Shown one piece after another: positions 26,209 through 34,881 of a stretch of 64,000 nucleotides of DNA (the first letter of the stretch is position 1; the number at the start of each line of letters is the position of its first letter). The notes beneath the pieces were generated by a model. The model had not been told where the DNA came from and ran no database searches. It saw only the letters and a program-made list of their open reading frames with translations. Both the position numbers and the translations under genes were made by a program. Source of the stretch: Acidobacteriota bacterium (GTDB lineage: Bacteria > Acidobacteriota > Thermoanaerobaculia > Gp7-AA8); the NCBI GenBank assembly GCA_019244185.1, contig JAFATB010000025.1, positions 352,798-416,797 on the forward strand. The letters are read 5' to 3'.

Positions 26209-27988
26209 CTCCCTCGGCGTCGCGGCAGTCCTTTGCGCGTGCGCCTGCGCGCGATCGAATCCGCCGGTGAAAACGGATCTGCACCAGCTCTCGCGCGACG
26301 ACGCGCAGTGGGTGATGCCAGCCAAGGATTACGCGTCGACGCGCTACAGCGGCCTCGCGCAGATCAACACCTCGAACGCGAAACAGCTCAAGCTCGCGTG
26401 GACCGTGTCGACGGGACACGACCGCGGACACGAGGCCGGTCCGCTCGTCATCGGCGACACGATGTACTACGTGACGCCGTTCCCCAACGATCTCATCGCC
26501 ATCGATCTGAAGAATCCGACCGGTCCGCCGAAATGGAAGTACCGGCCGCAGAACCTCGAGACCGAATCGCAGGGCGTCGCCTGCTGCGACGTCGTCAACC
26601 GCGGCGCCGCGTACGCGAACGGCAAGGTGTTCCTCAACACGCTCGACGGTCGCACGTGCGCCGTCGATGCGGAGACCGGCAAGGAAGTGTGGGTGAGGCA
26701 GCTCGCCGACATCAACCGCGGCGAGACCATCACCATGGCGCCGCTGGTCGTGAAGAACAAAGTGCTCGTCGGCGACAGCGGCGGCGAGTTCGGTGTGCGC
26801 GGCTGGGTCACGGCGCTCGATTCCGAAACGGGAAAAATCGCGTGGCGCGCCTACGCCACCGGTCCCGATAAGGACGTGCTCATCGGCCCGAACTTCAAGC
26901 CGTTCTACGCCACCGACCGCGGCAAGGATCTGGGCGTCAGCACGTGGCCGAAGGACAAGTGGAAGATCGGCGGCGGCACGATGTGGGGCTGGATCTCCTA
27001 CGACCCCGAGCTCGATCTCATCTACTACGGCACCGGCAACCCGGGACCGTGGAATCCCGAGCTGCGCCCCGGCGACAACAAGTGGACCTCCGGGATCTTC
27101 GCGCGCCGCCCCGACACCGGCGAGGCGGTCTGGTACTACCAGTGGTCGCCGCACGACGAGTTCGATTACGACGGCATCAACGAACAACTCCTGCTCGATC
27201 TCCCGATCGGCGGCAAGACGCGCAAAGTCCTCGTGCGCCCGGAGCGCAACGGCTACATGTACGTGCTCGACCGCGCAACCGGCGAAGTGCTCTCCGCCGA
27301 TGCGTACGGCGCGGTCACCTCGAGCTTCGGCGTCGATCTGAAATCCGGCCGCCTCATCCCGAACAAGGCGAAGGAGCCGGGCACGGGGAAAGTGATCCCC
27401 GACATCTGCCCTGCCGCGCCCGGCGCGAAGGACTGGCAGCCATCGGCGTACTCGCCGCGGACGCGCCTCATCTACGTCCCGCACCAGAACCTCTGCATGC
27501 AGCACGAGGGCACGGACGTGAACTACATCGCCGGCACGCCGTACGTCGGCGCGAACGTCGTCATGGTTCCCGGCCCCGGCGGCCATCGCGGCGAGTTCGA
27601 CGCGTGGGATCCGGTGCAGCGCAAGAAAGTCTGGTCGATCCGCGAGAACTTTCCCGTGTGGTCCGGCGCGCTCGTCACCGCGGGTGACGTCGCCTTCTAC
27701 GGCACGATGGACGGCTGGTTCAAAGCCGTCGACGCCCGCACCGGCACGCTGCTCTGGCAGTTCAAAACCTCCAGCGGAATCATCGGCCAGCCCGTCACCT
27801 ACCGCGGCCCCGACGGCAAGCAGTACGTGACCATCGCCGCGGGAGTCGGCGGCTGGGCCGGCGCGATCGTCGCCGGAGGACTGGACCCGAGGGACGCGAC
27901 GGCGGCGCTGGGGTTTGTAAATGCGATGAAGGATTTGCCGGGAGCCACCAACAAGGGTGGGGTGATTTACACGTTTGCGTTGCCCTGA
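26189..27988 (+). CDS. PQQ-dependent alcohol dehydrogenase, lanthanide type (second copy), lipoprotein
   Basis: 599 residues, closely parallel to the preceding gene along its whole length, so a tandem duplication. Signal peptide with lipobox-like VLCAC, vicinal Cys pair 132-133, Glu 200, Asn 284, Asp 326 and the lanthanide-marking Asp 328 in FDYDGINE. The divergent parts are the N-terminus and the residues lining the late propeller loops, which may change alcohol range or partner. Both copies keep every metal ligand, so neither looks decayed. The start lies inside the end of copy one in a different frame. Confidence 0.9.
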   Translation: MSSRFLSSLGVAAVLCACACARSNPPVKTDLHQLSRDDAQWVMPAKDYASTRYSGLAQINTSNAKQLKLAWTVSTGHDRGHEAGPLVIGDTMYYVTPFPNDLIAIDLKNPTGPPKWKYRPQNLETESQGVACCDVVNRGAAYANGKVFLNTLDGRTCAVDAETGKEVWVRQLADINRGETITMAPLVVKNKVLVGDSGGEFGVRGWVTALDSETGKIAWRAYATGPDKDVLIGPNFKPFYATDRGKDLGVSTWPKDKWKIGGGTMWGWISYDPELDLIYYGTGNPGPWNPELRPGDNKWTSGIFARRPDTGEAVWYYQWSPHDEFDYDGINEQLLLDLPIGGKTRKVLVRPERNGYMYVLDRATGEVLSADAYGAVTSSFGVDLKSGRLIPNKAKEPGTGKVIPDICPAAPGAKDWQPSAYSPRTRLIYVPHQNLCMQHEGTDVNYIAGTPYVGANVVMVPGPGGHRGEFDAWDPVQRKKVWSIRENFPVWSGALVTAGDVAFYGTMDGWFKAVDARTGTLLWQFKTSSGIIGQPVTYRGPDGKQYVTIAAGVGGWAGAIVAGGLDPRDATAALGFVNAMKDLPGATNKGGVIYTFALP

Positions 27989-27999
27989 AGAGTCAAAGC

Positions 28000-28098
28000 G
28001 AATGAAGAACGCAGAACGCAGAACGCAGAACGTAGAAAGAGGACCGGATGCGCGGAGCGTTTCTACATTCTTCATTCTGCGTTCTGCGTTCTTCATTC
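28000..28098. repeat. GAACGCAGAA-type palindrome, copy 2, inside a coding sequence
   Basis: The left arm 28000-28038 and right arm 28060-28098 are inverted copies with about four mismatches over 39 bp. The same arms occur at 18065-18158. Here the repeat overlaps the start of the binding-protein gene: the left arm encodes a basic stretch and the right arm a hydrophobic stretch. Confidence 0.85.
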
Positions 28099-28886
28099 TG
28101 CTTTTCACGTGTTGCACGGCACAGTCGCCCCATCCAACGCAGCCCGCTCCCACCTTGCGCGTCTGCTCCGACCCCAACAACCTTCCCTTCTCCAACCGCG
28201 CCGGCCAGGGCTTCGAAAACAAGATCGCGAACCTCATCGCGAACGACCTTCACGAGAAAGTCGAGTACACCTGGTGGGCGCAGCGGCGCGGGTTCCTGCG
28301 CAATACGCTGAAGGCGAAGCAGTGCGACGTCGTGATGGGGTTGCCGACCGGCGTCGACATGGCGGCCGTCACGCGGCCGTATTACCGCTCGACCTACGTC
28401 TTCGTCTCGCGCCGCGACCGGCACCTCGGCATCACGTCGTTCGACGATCCGAAGCTGAAGGCGCTCAAGATTGGGGTCCAGATCATCGGCGATGACGGAG
28501 CGAACGCGCCGCCCGCGCATGCGCTCGCCGCGCGCGGCATCGTCGACAACGTGCGCGGCTACACCGTCTACGGCGACTACCGCCAGCCGAATCCGCCCGC
28601 GCGGATCATCGACGCGGTCGCGCGCGGCGAAGTCGATCTCGCCGTCGTATGGGGTCCGCTGGCGGGCTACTTCGCCAAACGCGAGCCGGTGCCGCTCGAG
28701 CTCGTCCCCGTCTCGCCGGAGATCGATCTCCCGTTCCTGCCGTTCGTCTTCGACATCGGCCTCGCCACGCGCTACGACGACGCCGCGCTGCGCCAGAAGC
28801 TCGAGCTGATCCTCGAGCGGCGCAAGCCGGAGATCGACCGCATCCTCGCCGACTACGGCGTCCCGCGACTCGATACGGAGCTCTGA
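28002..28886 (+). CDS. XoxJ-like periplasmic substrate-binding protein
   Basis: 294 residues with a solute-binding (SBP-bac-3 type) fold: LRVCSDPNNLPFSN near the mature N-terminus, VMGLPTGVDMAAVTRPYYRSTYVFV in the middle and a hinge around GEVDLAVVWGPLAGYF. It matches the quinoprotein-dehydrogenase-associated binding-protein group (MxaJ/XoxJ), thought to help activate the PQQ enzyme rather than to import a solute; no ABC permease is adjacent. The signal sequence is encoded by a palindromic repeat: KNAERRTQNVER then FFILRSAFFILLFTCC. ATG 28002 is preferred over TTG 27975; GAAGAG lies upstream. Confidence 0.85.
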   Translation: MKNAERRTQNVERGPDARSVSTFFILRSAFFILLFTCCTAQSPHPTQPAPTLRVCSDPNNLPFSNRAGQGFENKIANLIANDLHEKVEYTWWAQRRGFLRNTLKAKQCDVVMGLPTGVDMAAVTRPYYRSTYVFVSRRDRHLGITSFDDPKLKALKIGVQIIGDDGANAPPAHALAARGIVDNVRGYTVYGDYRQPNPPARIIDAVARGEVDLAVVWGPLAGYFAKREPVPLELVPVSPEIDLPFLPFVFDIGLATRYDDAALRQKLELILERRKPEIDRILADYGVPRLDTEL

Positions 28887-28891
28887 ACACC

Positions 28892-29422
28892 ATGAGAAAC
28901 GCGCTCCTCCTCGCCTCGTGCCTCCTCGCCGCAGCAGCCTGCCGCCGCGAGCAGCGCGAGATCGTCCACTCCCCCGCCGCCTCGCATGCGTCCGGCGGCA
29001 TCGTGCGTCTCTCGGAACTGCAGCCCGGCCAGCCGACGCCCGAAGTCGAAGTGCGGAACGCGTCGGAAGAGAAGGCCTACGACATCAACGAAGGGAAGCG
29101 CCTCTTCGCCGCGTACAACTGCAGCGGATGTCACTCCCACGGCGGCGGCGGCATCGGTCCCGCGCTGATGGACAACTACTGGGTTTACGGCAGCCATCCG
29201 GAAAACATCCACGACACCATTGTCGAAGGGCGTCCCAACGGCATGCCGTCGTTCGGCGGAAAAATCCCCGACTACCAGATCTGGGAGATCGTCGCGTACG
29301 TGCGCTCGCTCTCCGGCCTCGTGAACCCCACCGTCGCCCCGTCGCGCGACGATCACATGCAGGTCAAGGTCGCCGAGCAGTCGAAGAAAGAAGAATCGAC
29401 GGAAGAGAAAAAGAAACCGTGA
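28892..29422 (+). CDS. XoxG-like c-type cytochrome lipoprotein
   Basis: 176 residues with a lipobox-type leader (LLAAAAC, Cys 17) and one heme site CSGCH at 77-81; Met in GMPSFGGKIPDYQ is the likely axial ligand. The C-terminal ~35 residues are highly charged (SKKEESTEEKKKP). Its position directly after two PQQ dehydrogenases and the XoxJ-like protein makes it the likely immediate electron acceptor, handing on to the oxidase encoded next. The stop overlaps the GTG of coxB by 4 nt. Confidence 0.85.
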   Translation: MRNALLLASCLLAAAACRREQREIVHSPAASHASGGIVRLSELQPGQPTPEVEVRNASEEKAYDINEGKRLFAAYNCSGCHSHGGGGIGPALMDNYWVYGSHPENIHDTIVEGRPNGMPSFGGKIPDYQIWEIVAYVRSLSGLVNPTVAPSRDDHMQVKVAEQSKKEESTEEKKKP

Positions 29423-30381
29423 GGCTCCTCTTCGCCACGTTCCAGTCGCCGCTGCATCCCGCCGGGCCGTACGCCCGTGCGATCGAGAGGCTGTGGTGGG
29501 TCTTCTTCGCGATCACGGCCGTGATCTACGTGCTCATGCTGATCGGCTTCGCGCTCGCCGTGCGCAAAGGCGCGCGCCGCAAGCAGGCCGATCTCAGCGA
29601 CGAGGCCACGCGCAGCGGCGCGCGCTTCATCACCATCGCCCTCAGCGCGACGACGGTCATCCTCATCGGCCTGCTCTTCACCAGCATCGCCACGGGGCGT
29701 GACATCTCACCGGTCGACGACAAGGTCACGCGCGAGATCAAGATCACCGGGCATCAGTGGTGGTGGGAAGTGCAGTACGCCGAGGCGCGGCCGGACATGA
29801 TCGTCGAGACCGCGAACGAGCTGCATCTCCCGGTCGGCGAGCGCGTGAAGCTCATCCTCGACTCGGACGACGTCATCCACAGCCTCTGGATTCCGAACCT
29901 CCACGGCAAACGCGATCTCATCCCCGGCTACGACGGCGTGCTCACGCTCACCGCCGACAAGACCGGCACGTACCGCGCGCAATGCGCGGAGTTCTGCGGC
30001 CTGCAGCACGCGAAGATGGCCTTTCTCGTCATCGTCGAGCCGAAAGCGGACTTCGAGCGCTGGCTGACCGCGCAGCGGCTCCCCGCCCCGTTCCCGAAGA
30101 CCGCCGATCAGCAGCACGGCCAGCAGGTCTTCCTCACCTCGACCTGCGTGATGTGCCACGCCATCAAAGGCACGTCCGCGGGTGCGCGCACGGGACCCGA
30201 TCTCACGCACCTCGCCAGCCGCCGCACGCTCGGCGCCGGCATTCTGCCCAACACGCTCGGCAATCTGCACGGCTGGATCGCGAACGCGCAAACGATCAAG
30301 CCGGGCGTGCTGATGCCGCCGAATCCGCTCGAACCGAACGACCTGCACGCGCTGGTGGCGTATCTGGAGACGCTGCAATGA
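29419..30381 (+). CDS. coxB: cytochrome c oxidase subunit II with fused cytochrome c domain
   Basis: 320 residues: two membrane helices (~26-48 and 70-92), a cupredoxin domain with the complete CuA site (His 154, Cys 189, Glu 191, Cys 193, His 197, Met 200 in CAEFCGLQHAKM) and a C-terminal c-heme domain (CVMCH, 243-247), i.e. the caa3 architecture. It accepts electrons from cytochrome c and feeds subunit I. The GTG start overlaps the preceding stop; its own stop overlaps coxA as ATGA. Confidence 0.95.
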   Translation: MRLLFATFQSPLHPAGPYARAIERLWWVFFAITAVIYVLMLIGFALAVRKGARRKQADLSDEATRSGARFITIALSATTVILIGLLFTSIATGRDISPVDDKVTREIKITGHQWWWEVQYAEARPDMIVETANELHLPVGERVKLILDSDDVIHSLWIPNLHGKRDLIPGYDGVLTLTADKTGTYRAQCAEFCGLQHAKMAFLVIVEPKADFERWLTAQRLPAPFPKTADQQHGQQVFLTSTCVMCHAIKGTSAGARTGPDLTHLASRRTLGAGILPNTLGNLHGWIANAQTIKPGVLMPPNPLEPNDLHALVAYLETLQ

Positions 30382-32261
30382 ACGACCAGGAGCTCCATCT
30401 CCGACTCTCCGCGACGTGGCACAAGCCGACGGGGTTGTGGGGCTGGCTCACCGACAACCACCACACCACCATCGGCAAGCGCTTCATCATCACCGCCTTC
30501 GTCTTCTTCATCCTCGGCGGGATCGAAGCGCTGATCATGCGCACGCAGCTCGCGCTGCCCGAGAACCACGTCGTCAGCAACGATCTGTACAACCAGCTCT
30601 TCACCACGCACGGTTCGACGATGATGTTTCTCTTCGCCGTCCCCGTGATGGAAGGCCTCGGCCTCTACTTCGTGCCGCTGATGATCGGCACGCGGCAGAT
30701 GGCGTTCCCGCGTCTCAACCAGTTCGCGTACTTCAGCTATCTCATCGGCGGCGTGCTGCTCTACGTGGGACTCTTCGGCAACTTCGGTCCCGACGCCGGC
30801 TGGTTCGCGTACACGCCGCTCTCCGGCCCCGAGTTCTCACCCGGGAAACGCGTCGACGTCTGGGCGCAGATGATCACCTTCACGGAGATGGCAGCCCTCG
30901 GCGGCGCGGTGAGCATCATCGCCACCGTGTTCAAGCACCGCGCGCCCGGCATGTCGCTGAATCGCATGCCGCTCTTCGTGTGGGGGCAGCTCGTCACCTC
31001 GTTCATGATCATCTTCGCGATGCCGTCGGTGATGGTCGCCAGCGGCATGCTCGCCACCGACCGGCTCATCGCCACGCACTTCTTCAACAAGGCGGAAGGC
31101 GGCGACAACCTGCTGTGGCAGCACCTGTTCTGGTTCTTCGGGCATCCCGAGGTGTACATCATCTTCATTCCGGGCACGACGATGATGTCGACGCTCGTCT
31201 CCGCGTTCACGAAGCGCCCCAACTTCGGCTACCTCGGCATGGTGCTCTCGCTGATCGCGACCGGCTTCATCGGCTTCGGCGTGTGGGTGCATCACATGTT
31301 CGCGACGGGATTGCCGCAGCTCGGCCTCAGCTTCTTCACCGCGTCGAGCGTGCTGATCACGATTCCGACCGCGTTCCAGTTCTTCTCGTGGCTGACGACG
31401 TTGTGGCACGGCAAGATCCACTTCCACTCGCCGATCCTCTATTCGTTCAGCTTCATCGTCATCTTCCTCATCGGCGGACTCACCGGCGTCATGCTCGCGT
31501 CGGTGCCGCTCGACTGGCAGCTGCACGACACCTTCTTCGTCGTCGCGCACTTCCACTACGTCCTGATCGGCGGCGCGATCTTCCCGCTGCTCGGCGCGCT
31601 GACGTACTGGTTCCCGAAGCTCACCGGGCGTCTGATGAACGAGAAGCTGAGCGTCGTCACCGTCTCGCTGCTGTTCGTCGGCTTCAACGTCACGTTCTTC
31701 CCGATGCACCAGCTCGGCCTCATGGGCATGCCGCGCCGCGTATACACGTATCTCCCGAACCTCGGCTGGACGAACCTCAATCTGCTCGCGACGGTGGGCG
31801 CATACATCTTCGGCCTCGGCAGCCTGCTGTTCGTGCTCAACGCGCTGATCTCCGCGCGCATCGGCGTCATCGCCGGTGACGACCCGTGGGGCGGCGCGGA
31901 CCTCGAGTGGGCCACGGCGTCGCCGCCGCCCGCGTACAACTTCCTCTACGTCCCGACCGTTCGAGACCGGTATCCGCTCTGGAGCATGGAGCCCGATCAG
32001 CCGCTCGTCACCGGACTGGCGACGGACCGGCGCGAGATCCTCGTCACGAAGCTGATGGACGCCGAGCCCGATCATCTCTACGAGACGCCCGACCCGTCGA
32101 TCTCGCCGACGCTCGTCGCGTTGGGCGCGGGTATCGGCATCATTGCGGCGATCTTCAACCCTTGGGGCGTGCCGATCGGCTTCGTCCTCGCGGGACTCGG
32201 CCTGCTCGGCTGGTTTTGGCCAAAGCCGCCGCACAAGGAACTGCTGGAGCCGCAGCCGTGA
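30378..32261 (+). CDS. coxA: cytochrome c oxidase subunit I
   Basis: 627 residues with the twelve-helix heme-copper oxidase core plus a C-terminal pair of helices (~585-620). Heme a ligand His 78 (THGSTMMF), the GHPEVYIIFIPG motif with the proton-channel Glu and cross-linked Tyr, CuB His pair in WVHHMFATG, and HFHYVLIGG with the two heme ligands are all present. HPEVY places it with A-type oxidases. It reduces O2 to water and pumps protons in the inner membrane. Coupled by 4-nt overlaps to coxB and coxC. Confidence 0.96.
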   Translation: MNDQELHLRLSATWHKPTGLWGWLTDNHHTTIGKRFIITAFVFFILGGIEALIMRTQLALPENHVVSNDLYNQLFTTHGSTMMFLFAVPVMEGLGLYFVPLMIGTRQMAFPRLNQFAYFSYLIGGVLLYVGLFGNFGPDAGWFAYTPLSGPEFSPGKRVDVWAQMITFTEMAALGGAVSIIATVFKHRAPGMSLNRMPLFVWGQLVTSFMIIFAMPSVMVASGMLATDRLIATHFFNKAEGGDNLLWQHLFWFFGHPEVYIIFIPGTTMMSTLVSAFTKRPNFGYLGMVLSLIATGFIGFGVWVHHMFATGLPQLGLSFFTASSVLITIPTAFQFFSWLTTLWHGKIHFHSPILYSFSFIVIFLIGGLTGVMLASVPLDWQLHDTFFVVAHFHYVLIGGAIFPLLGALTYWFPKLTGRLMNEKLSVVTVSLLFVGFNVTFFPMHQLGLMGMPRRVYTYLPNLGWTNLNLLATVGAYIFGLGSLLFVLNALISARIGVIAGDDPWGGADLEWATASPPPAYNFLYVPTVRDRYPLWSMEPDQPLVTGLATDRREILVTKLMDAEPDHLYETPDPSISPTLVALGAGIGIIAAIFNPWGVPIGFVLAGLGLLGWFWPKPPHKELLEPQP

Positions 32262-32920
32262 CGCTGACACCGCCGGCCGCTGATACGACTCCCGCGCCGA
32301 TCGGACGGCGTCTCGTCGACGTGTCGTCGCTGCCGAAGTTCGCGTTCGGCCATCGCGACCCGCTGTGGTGGGGCGTCTGGCTGCTGATCTGTATCGAAGG
32401 AACGATGTTCGTGATGCTCGCGGCGTCGTACGTTTATCTGCGCGGCAACTCCTCGCAGTGGCCACCCGCGGGCGCCGCGAACGCGCCGCTCGCCGTCACC
32501 GCGTCGACCGTCGCGCTGCTGCTCATCAGCATCATCCCCACCGCGATTGCGTTCCGCGCCGCGCTCGATGGACGGCTGCGCGTGATCCAGCTCAACATGG
32601 TGCTCGTCACATTGATCAGCATCGCCGCGGCCGGGACGCGGTGGCTCGAGCTGACGAGCATCGGCTACAACTGGAACAGCCACGCCTACGGCTCCGTCGT
32701 CTGGGGCTTCTACTTCATGCACACGTTCCATCTCGTCTCGGGGGTGTTCGAGAACCTCGTCTTCACGGCGCTGCTCTTCATCGGCCCGGTCGAGAAGAAG
32801 CACATGGTGGACATGCGGCTGTCGGCGATCTACTGGCTGTTCGTCGTCGTGGCGTGGACGCTGCTGTGGGGACTCTTCACCTTCGATTCGCTGCTGTTCC
32901 GCAACTCGATCATCAGCTGA
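32258..32920 (+). CDS. coxC: cytochrome c oxidase subunit III
   Basis: 220 residues with five membrane helices. WWGVWLLICIEGTMFVMLAASYVYLR and GFYFMHTFHLVSGVFENLVF are subunit III landmarks, and the conserved Glu (CIEGTMF) is present. This is the short five-helix form common in bacterial caa3 oxidases. GTG 32258 overlaps the coxA stop. Confidence 0.92.
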   Translation: MTLTPPAADTTPAPIGRRLVDVSSLPKFAFGHRDPLWWGVWLLICIEGTMFVMLAASYVYLRGNSSQWPPAGAANAPLAVTASTVALLLISIIPTAIAFRAALDGRLRVIQLNMVLVTLISIAAAGTRWLELTSIGYNWNSHAYGSVVWGFYFMHTFHLVSGVFENLVFTALLFIGPVEKKHMVDMRLSAIYWLFVVVAWTLLWGLFTFDSLLFRNSIIS

Positions 32921-32921
32921 C

Positions 32922-33326
32922 ATGAGCATCCGCGAAGACACGAAGACCGACATCGTCCCCGACCGCGGGAGCGTCCGCCTCTGGACCGTGACGCTCATCC
33001 CGCCGCTGCTGTGGGGACTGCATCTGCAGATCTGCTACTCGCTGCATGAAAGCGTCTGCGAGGCGCAGTCGCCGCTGAAGGGCTACCTCGTCTCCGCGCT
33101 CGCGCTGGTCATCATCGTCATCGACGCGGTCGTCGCCTGGCGGCTCTGGCAGTCGTGGCCGCCGCCGGATGCGGGCGGCGCGGCCGGCTGGTCGGAAGAG
33201 AAAGAGCCGCGCTGGCGCAGCCGCGCGCGCTTCATGGCCGCGGGCGCGTTCGTCGCCGCCTGCTACTTCGGTCTCGTGATCCTGGGACAGACCGTCCCGC
33301 TCGTGATGCTGCGGCCATGCGACTGA
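32922..33326 (+). CDS. small membrane protein in the oxidase operon
   Basis: 134 residues with three predicted membrane helices (VTLIPPLLWGLHLQICYSL, LVSALALVIIVIDAVVAW, AAGAFVAACYFGLVILGQ). It starts 1 nt after coxC and its end overlaps the CtaG fusion gene by 10 nt, so it is inside the oxidase operon where a subunit IV (CtaF/CoxD) often lies. I see no clear similarity to known subunit IV, so an assembly or structural role is inferred from position only. The loop is basic and Pro-rich. Confidence 0.75.
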   Translation: MSIREDTKTDIVPDRGSVRLWTVTLIPPLLWGLHLQICYSLHESVCEAQSPLKGYLVSALALVIIVIDAVVAWRLWQSWPPPDAGGAAGWSEEKEPRWRSRARFMAAGAFVAACYFGLVILGQTVPLVMLRPCD

Positions 33327-34465
33327 TCTGGAACCTCCTCGTCGTCCTCTGCATGACCGCGTCGCTCGGTCTCTACTTCCGCGGACTCGCGCGGCTGCGC
33401 GCACGAAGCGACCGAGGCATTCGCTGGTGGGAAGCGAGCGCGTTCGCGCTGGGGTGGTTCACCATCGGCATCGCGCTCCTCTCCCCCATCGCGCGCATCT
33501 CCGACGTCCTTTTCTCCGTGCACATGACGCAGCACGAGCTGCTGATGCTCGTCGCCGCGCCGCTCATCGTCGCGGGCCGGCCGATGATCGCGGGAGTGTG
33601 GGGGCTCGGCGAAGACGCGCGCGCGCGCTTCCTCGCCGTCTCGCGCGCGCCCGCGTTCCTCCGCGCGTGGCACGCCATGACCGGCCCGTTCACCGTGCTC
33701 ATCGTGCACGCGGTGGTGCTGTGGGCGTGGCACATCCCGCGCGCGTTCGAGTGGGCGCTGCACAACCCCTCCGTGCACGCGATGCAGCACCTCATGTTCT
33801 TCATCACGGCCGCGCTGTTCTGGTGGGCGCTCATTCACGGGCGCTACGGGCGCGTCGGCTACGGCGTCGCGGTCTTCTTCGTCTTTGCCACCGCGATGCA
33901 CACCAGCCTTCTCGGCGTGCTGCTCACGTTCGCGCGGCACGTCTGGTATCCGACCTACGCCGCGCACACGCCGCATGCGCTCGAAGACCAGCAGCTCGCG
34001 GGCCTCATCATGTGGATTCCCGCAGGCGTGATCTTCATGCTCATCGGTCTCGCGCTCTTCGCCGCGTGGCTCGGGGAGTCGGAGCGACGCGCGCGCATCG
34101 TGACGATGCTCGTCCTCGCCTTCGTGCTCGCGCGCTGCTCCGATTATCCGAGCGAGCGCGTCGCCTCGGCCGAACACCTCACCGGCGGCAATGTCGATCG
34201 CGGCAAACAGGAGATCCGGCAGTACGGCTGTGCGTCGTGCCACACCATTCCCGGCATTCCCGGTGCGGACGCCACCGTCGGTCCTCCGCTCGACAAGCTC
34301 TCCGCGCGCGGCTACCTCGGCGGACGTCTCGCGAACAATCCCGCGAACCTGCTGCTCTGGATCCGCGCGCCGCAGTCGGTCGATCCGAAGAGCGCGATGC
34401 CGAACGTCGGCGTCACCGACCGCGACGCGCGCGACATCGCCGCGTATCTGTACTCGCTGAAGTAA
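33317..34465 (+). CDS. CtaG-type oxidase assembly membrane protein fused to cytochrome c
   Basis: 382 residues. The first ~280 form a polytopic membrane domain of the caa3_CtaG family: MTQHELLMLVAAPLIVAGRP, VVLWAWHIPRAFEWAL, HAMQHLMFFITAALFWW and GVLLTFA carry its conserved His residues. After a lipobox-like LARC, a c-type cytochrome domain follows with CASCH and a late MPNVGV Met ligand. The CtaG family is linked to copper delivery to CuA/CuB. Fusion to a heme domain is unusual. ATG 33317 overlaps the preceding gene. Confidence 0.82.
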   Translation: MRLIWNLLVVLCMTASLGLYFRGLARLRARSDRGIRWWEASAFALGWFTIGIALLSPIARISDVLFSVHMTQHELLMLVAAPLIVAGRPMIAGVWGLGEDARARFLAVSRAPAFLRAWHAMTGPFTVLIVHAVVLWAWHIPRAFEWALHNPSVHAMQHLMFFITAALFWWALIHGRYGRVGYGVAVFFVFATAMHTSLLGVLLTFARHVWYPTYAAHTPHALEDQQLAGLIMWIPAGVIFMLIGLALFAAWLGESERRARIVTMLVLAFVLARCSDYPSERVASAEHLTGGNVDRGKQEIRQYGCASCHTIPGIPGADATVGPPLDKLSARGYLGGRLANNPANLLLWIRAPQSVDPKSAMPNVGVTDRDARDIAAYLYSLK

Positions 34466-34476
34466 AGTCGCCGCCG

Positions 34477-34881
34477 ATGAAACGCCTCGCCTGGGTTCTC
34501 TTCGTCGCGTCGCTCGCCTGCGCCAAATCCGAAACGCCGCAATCCGCCACCGCCCAACCGACGACCGCGCAGGCCGCGCCGCCGCCCGCGACGTCTGCCG
34601 CGAATCCCGCGCACGGCCAGCAGCTCATCGTGCAGTACGGCTGCACGGCCTGTCATGCGATCCCCGGCATCGAAGGCGCGCAGGGCTCGCTGGCGCCCGC
34701 GCTCGCGCACGTCGCCGCGCGTCCGACGATCAGCAACAACAAGGTGCAGAACACGCCCGAGAACCTGCAGCGCTTCATCCAGAACCCGCCGTCGATGAAT
34801 CCAGGGAGCGGCATGCCGCCGCTGGCGATTCCCGACGCCGACGCGCACGACATCGTCGCGTACCTCGAGACGCTGCGATGA
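34477..34881 (+). CDS. monoheme cytochrome c lipoprotein
   Basis: 134 residues: signal sequence with lipobox-like SLAC (Cys 15), an Ala/Pro/Thr-rich linker (~20-45), then heme site CTACH and Met ligand in GSGMPPLAIP. The domain parallels the cytochrome tail of the preceding CtaG fusion (QYGC..CH.IPGI), indicating duplication. It probably shuttles electrons between dehydrogenase and oxidase. Its stop overlaps the beta-propeller gene by 4 nt. Confidence 0.85.
   Translation: MKRLAWVLFVASLACAKSETPQSATAQPTTAQAAPPPATSAANPAHGQQLIVQYGCTACHAIPGIEGAQGSLAPALAHVAARPTISNNKVQNTPENLQRFIQNPPSMNPGSGMPPLAIPDADAHDIVAYLETLR

Noticed and set aside
26165..28237. Reverse-strand frame over the second PQQ dehydrogenase
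   Set aside because: Shadow frame; its apparent start lies in the palindrome, which gives signal-like residues on both strands.
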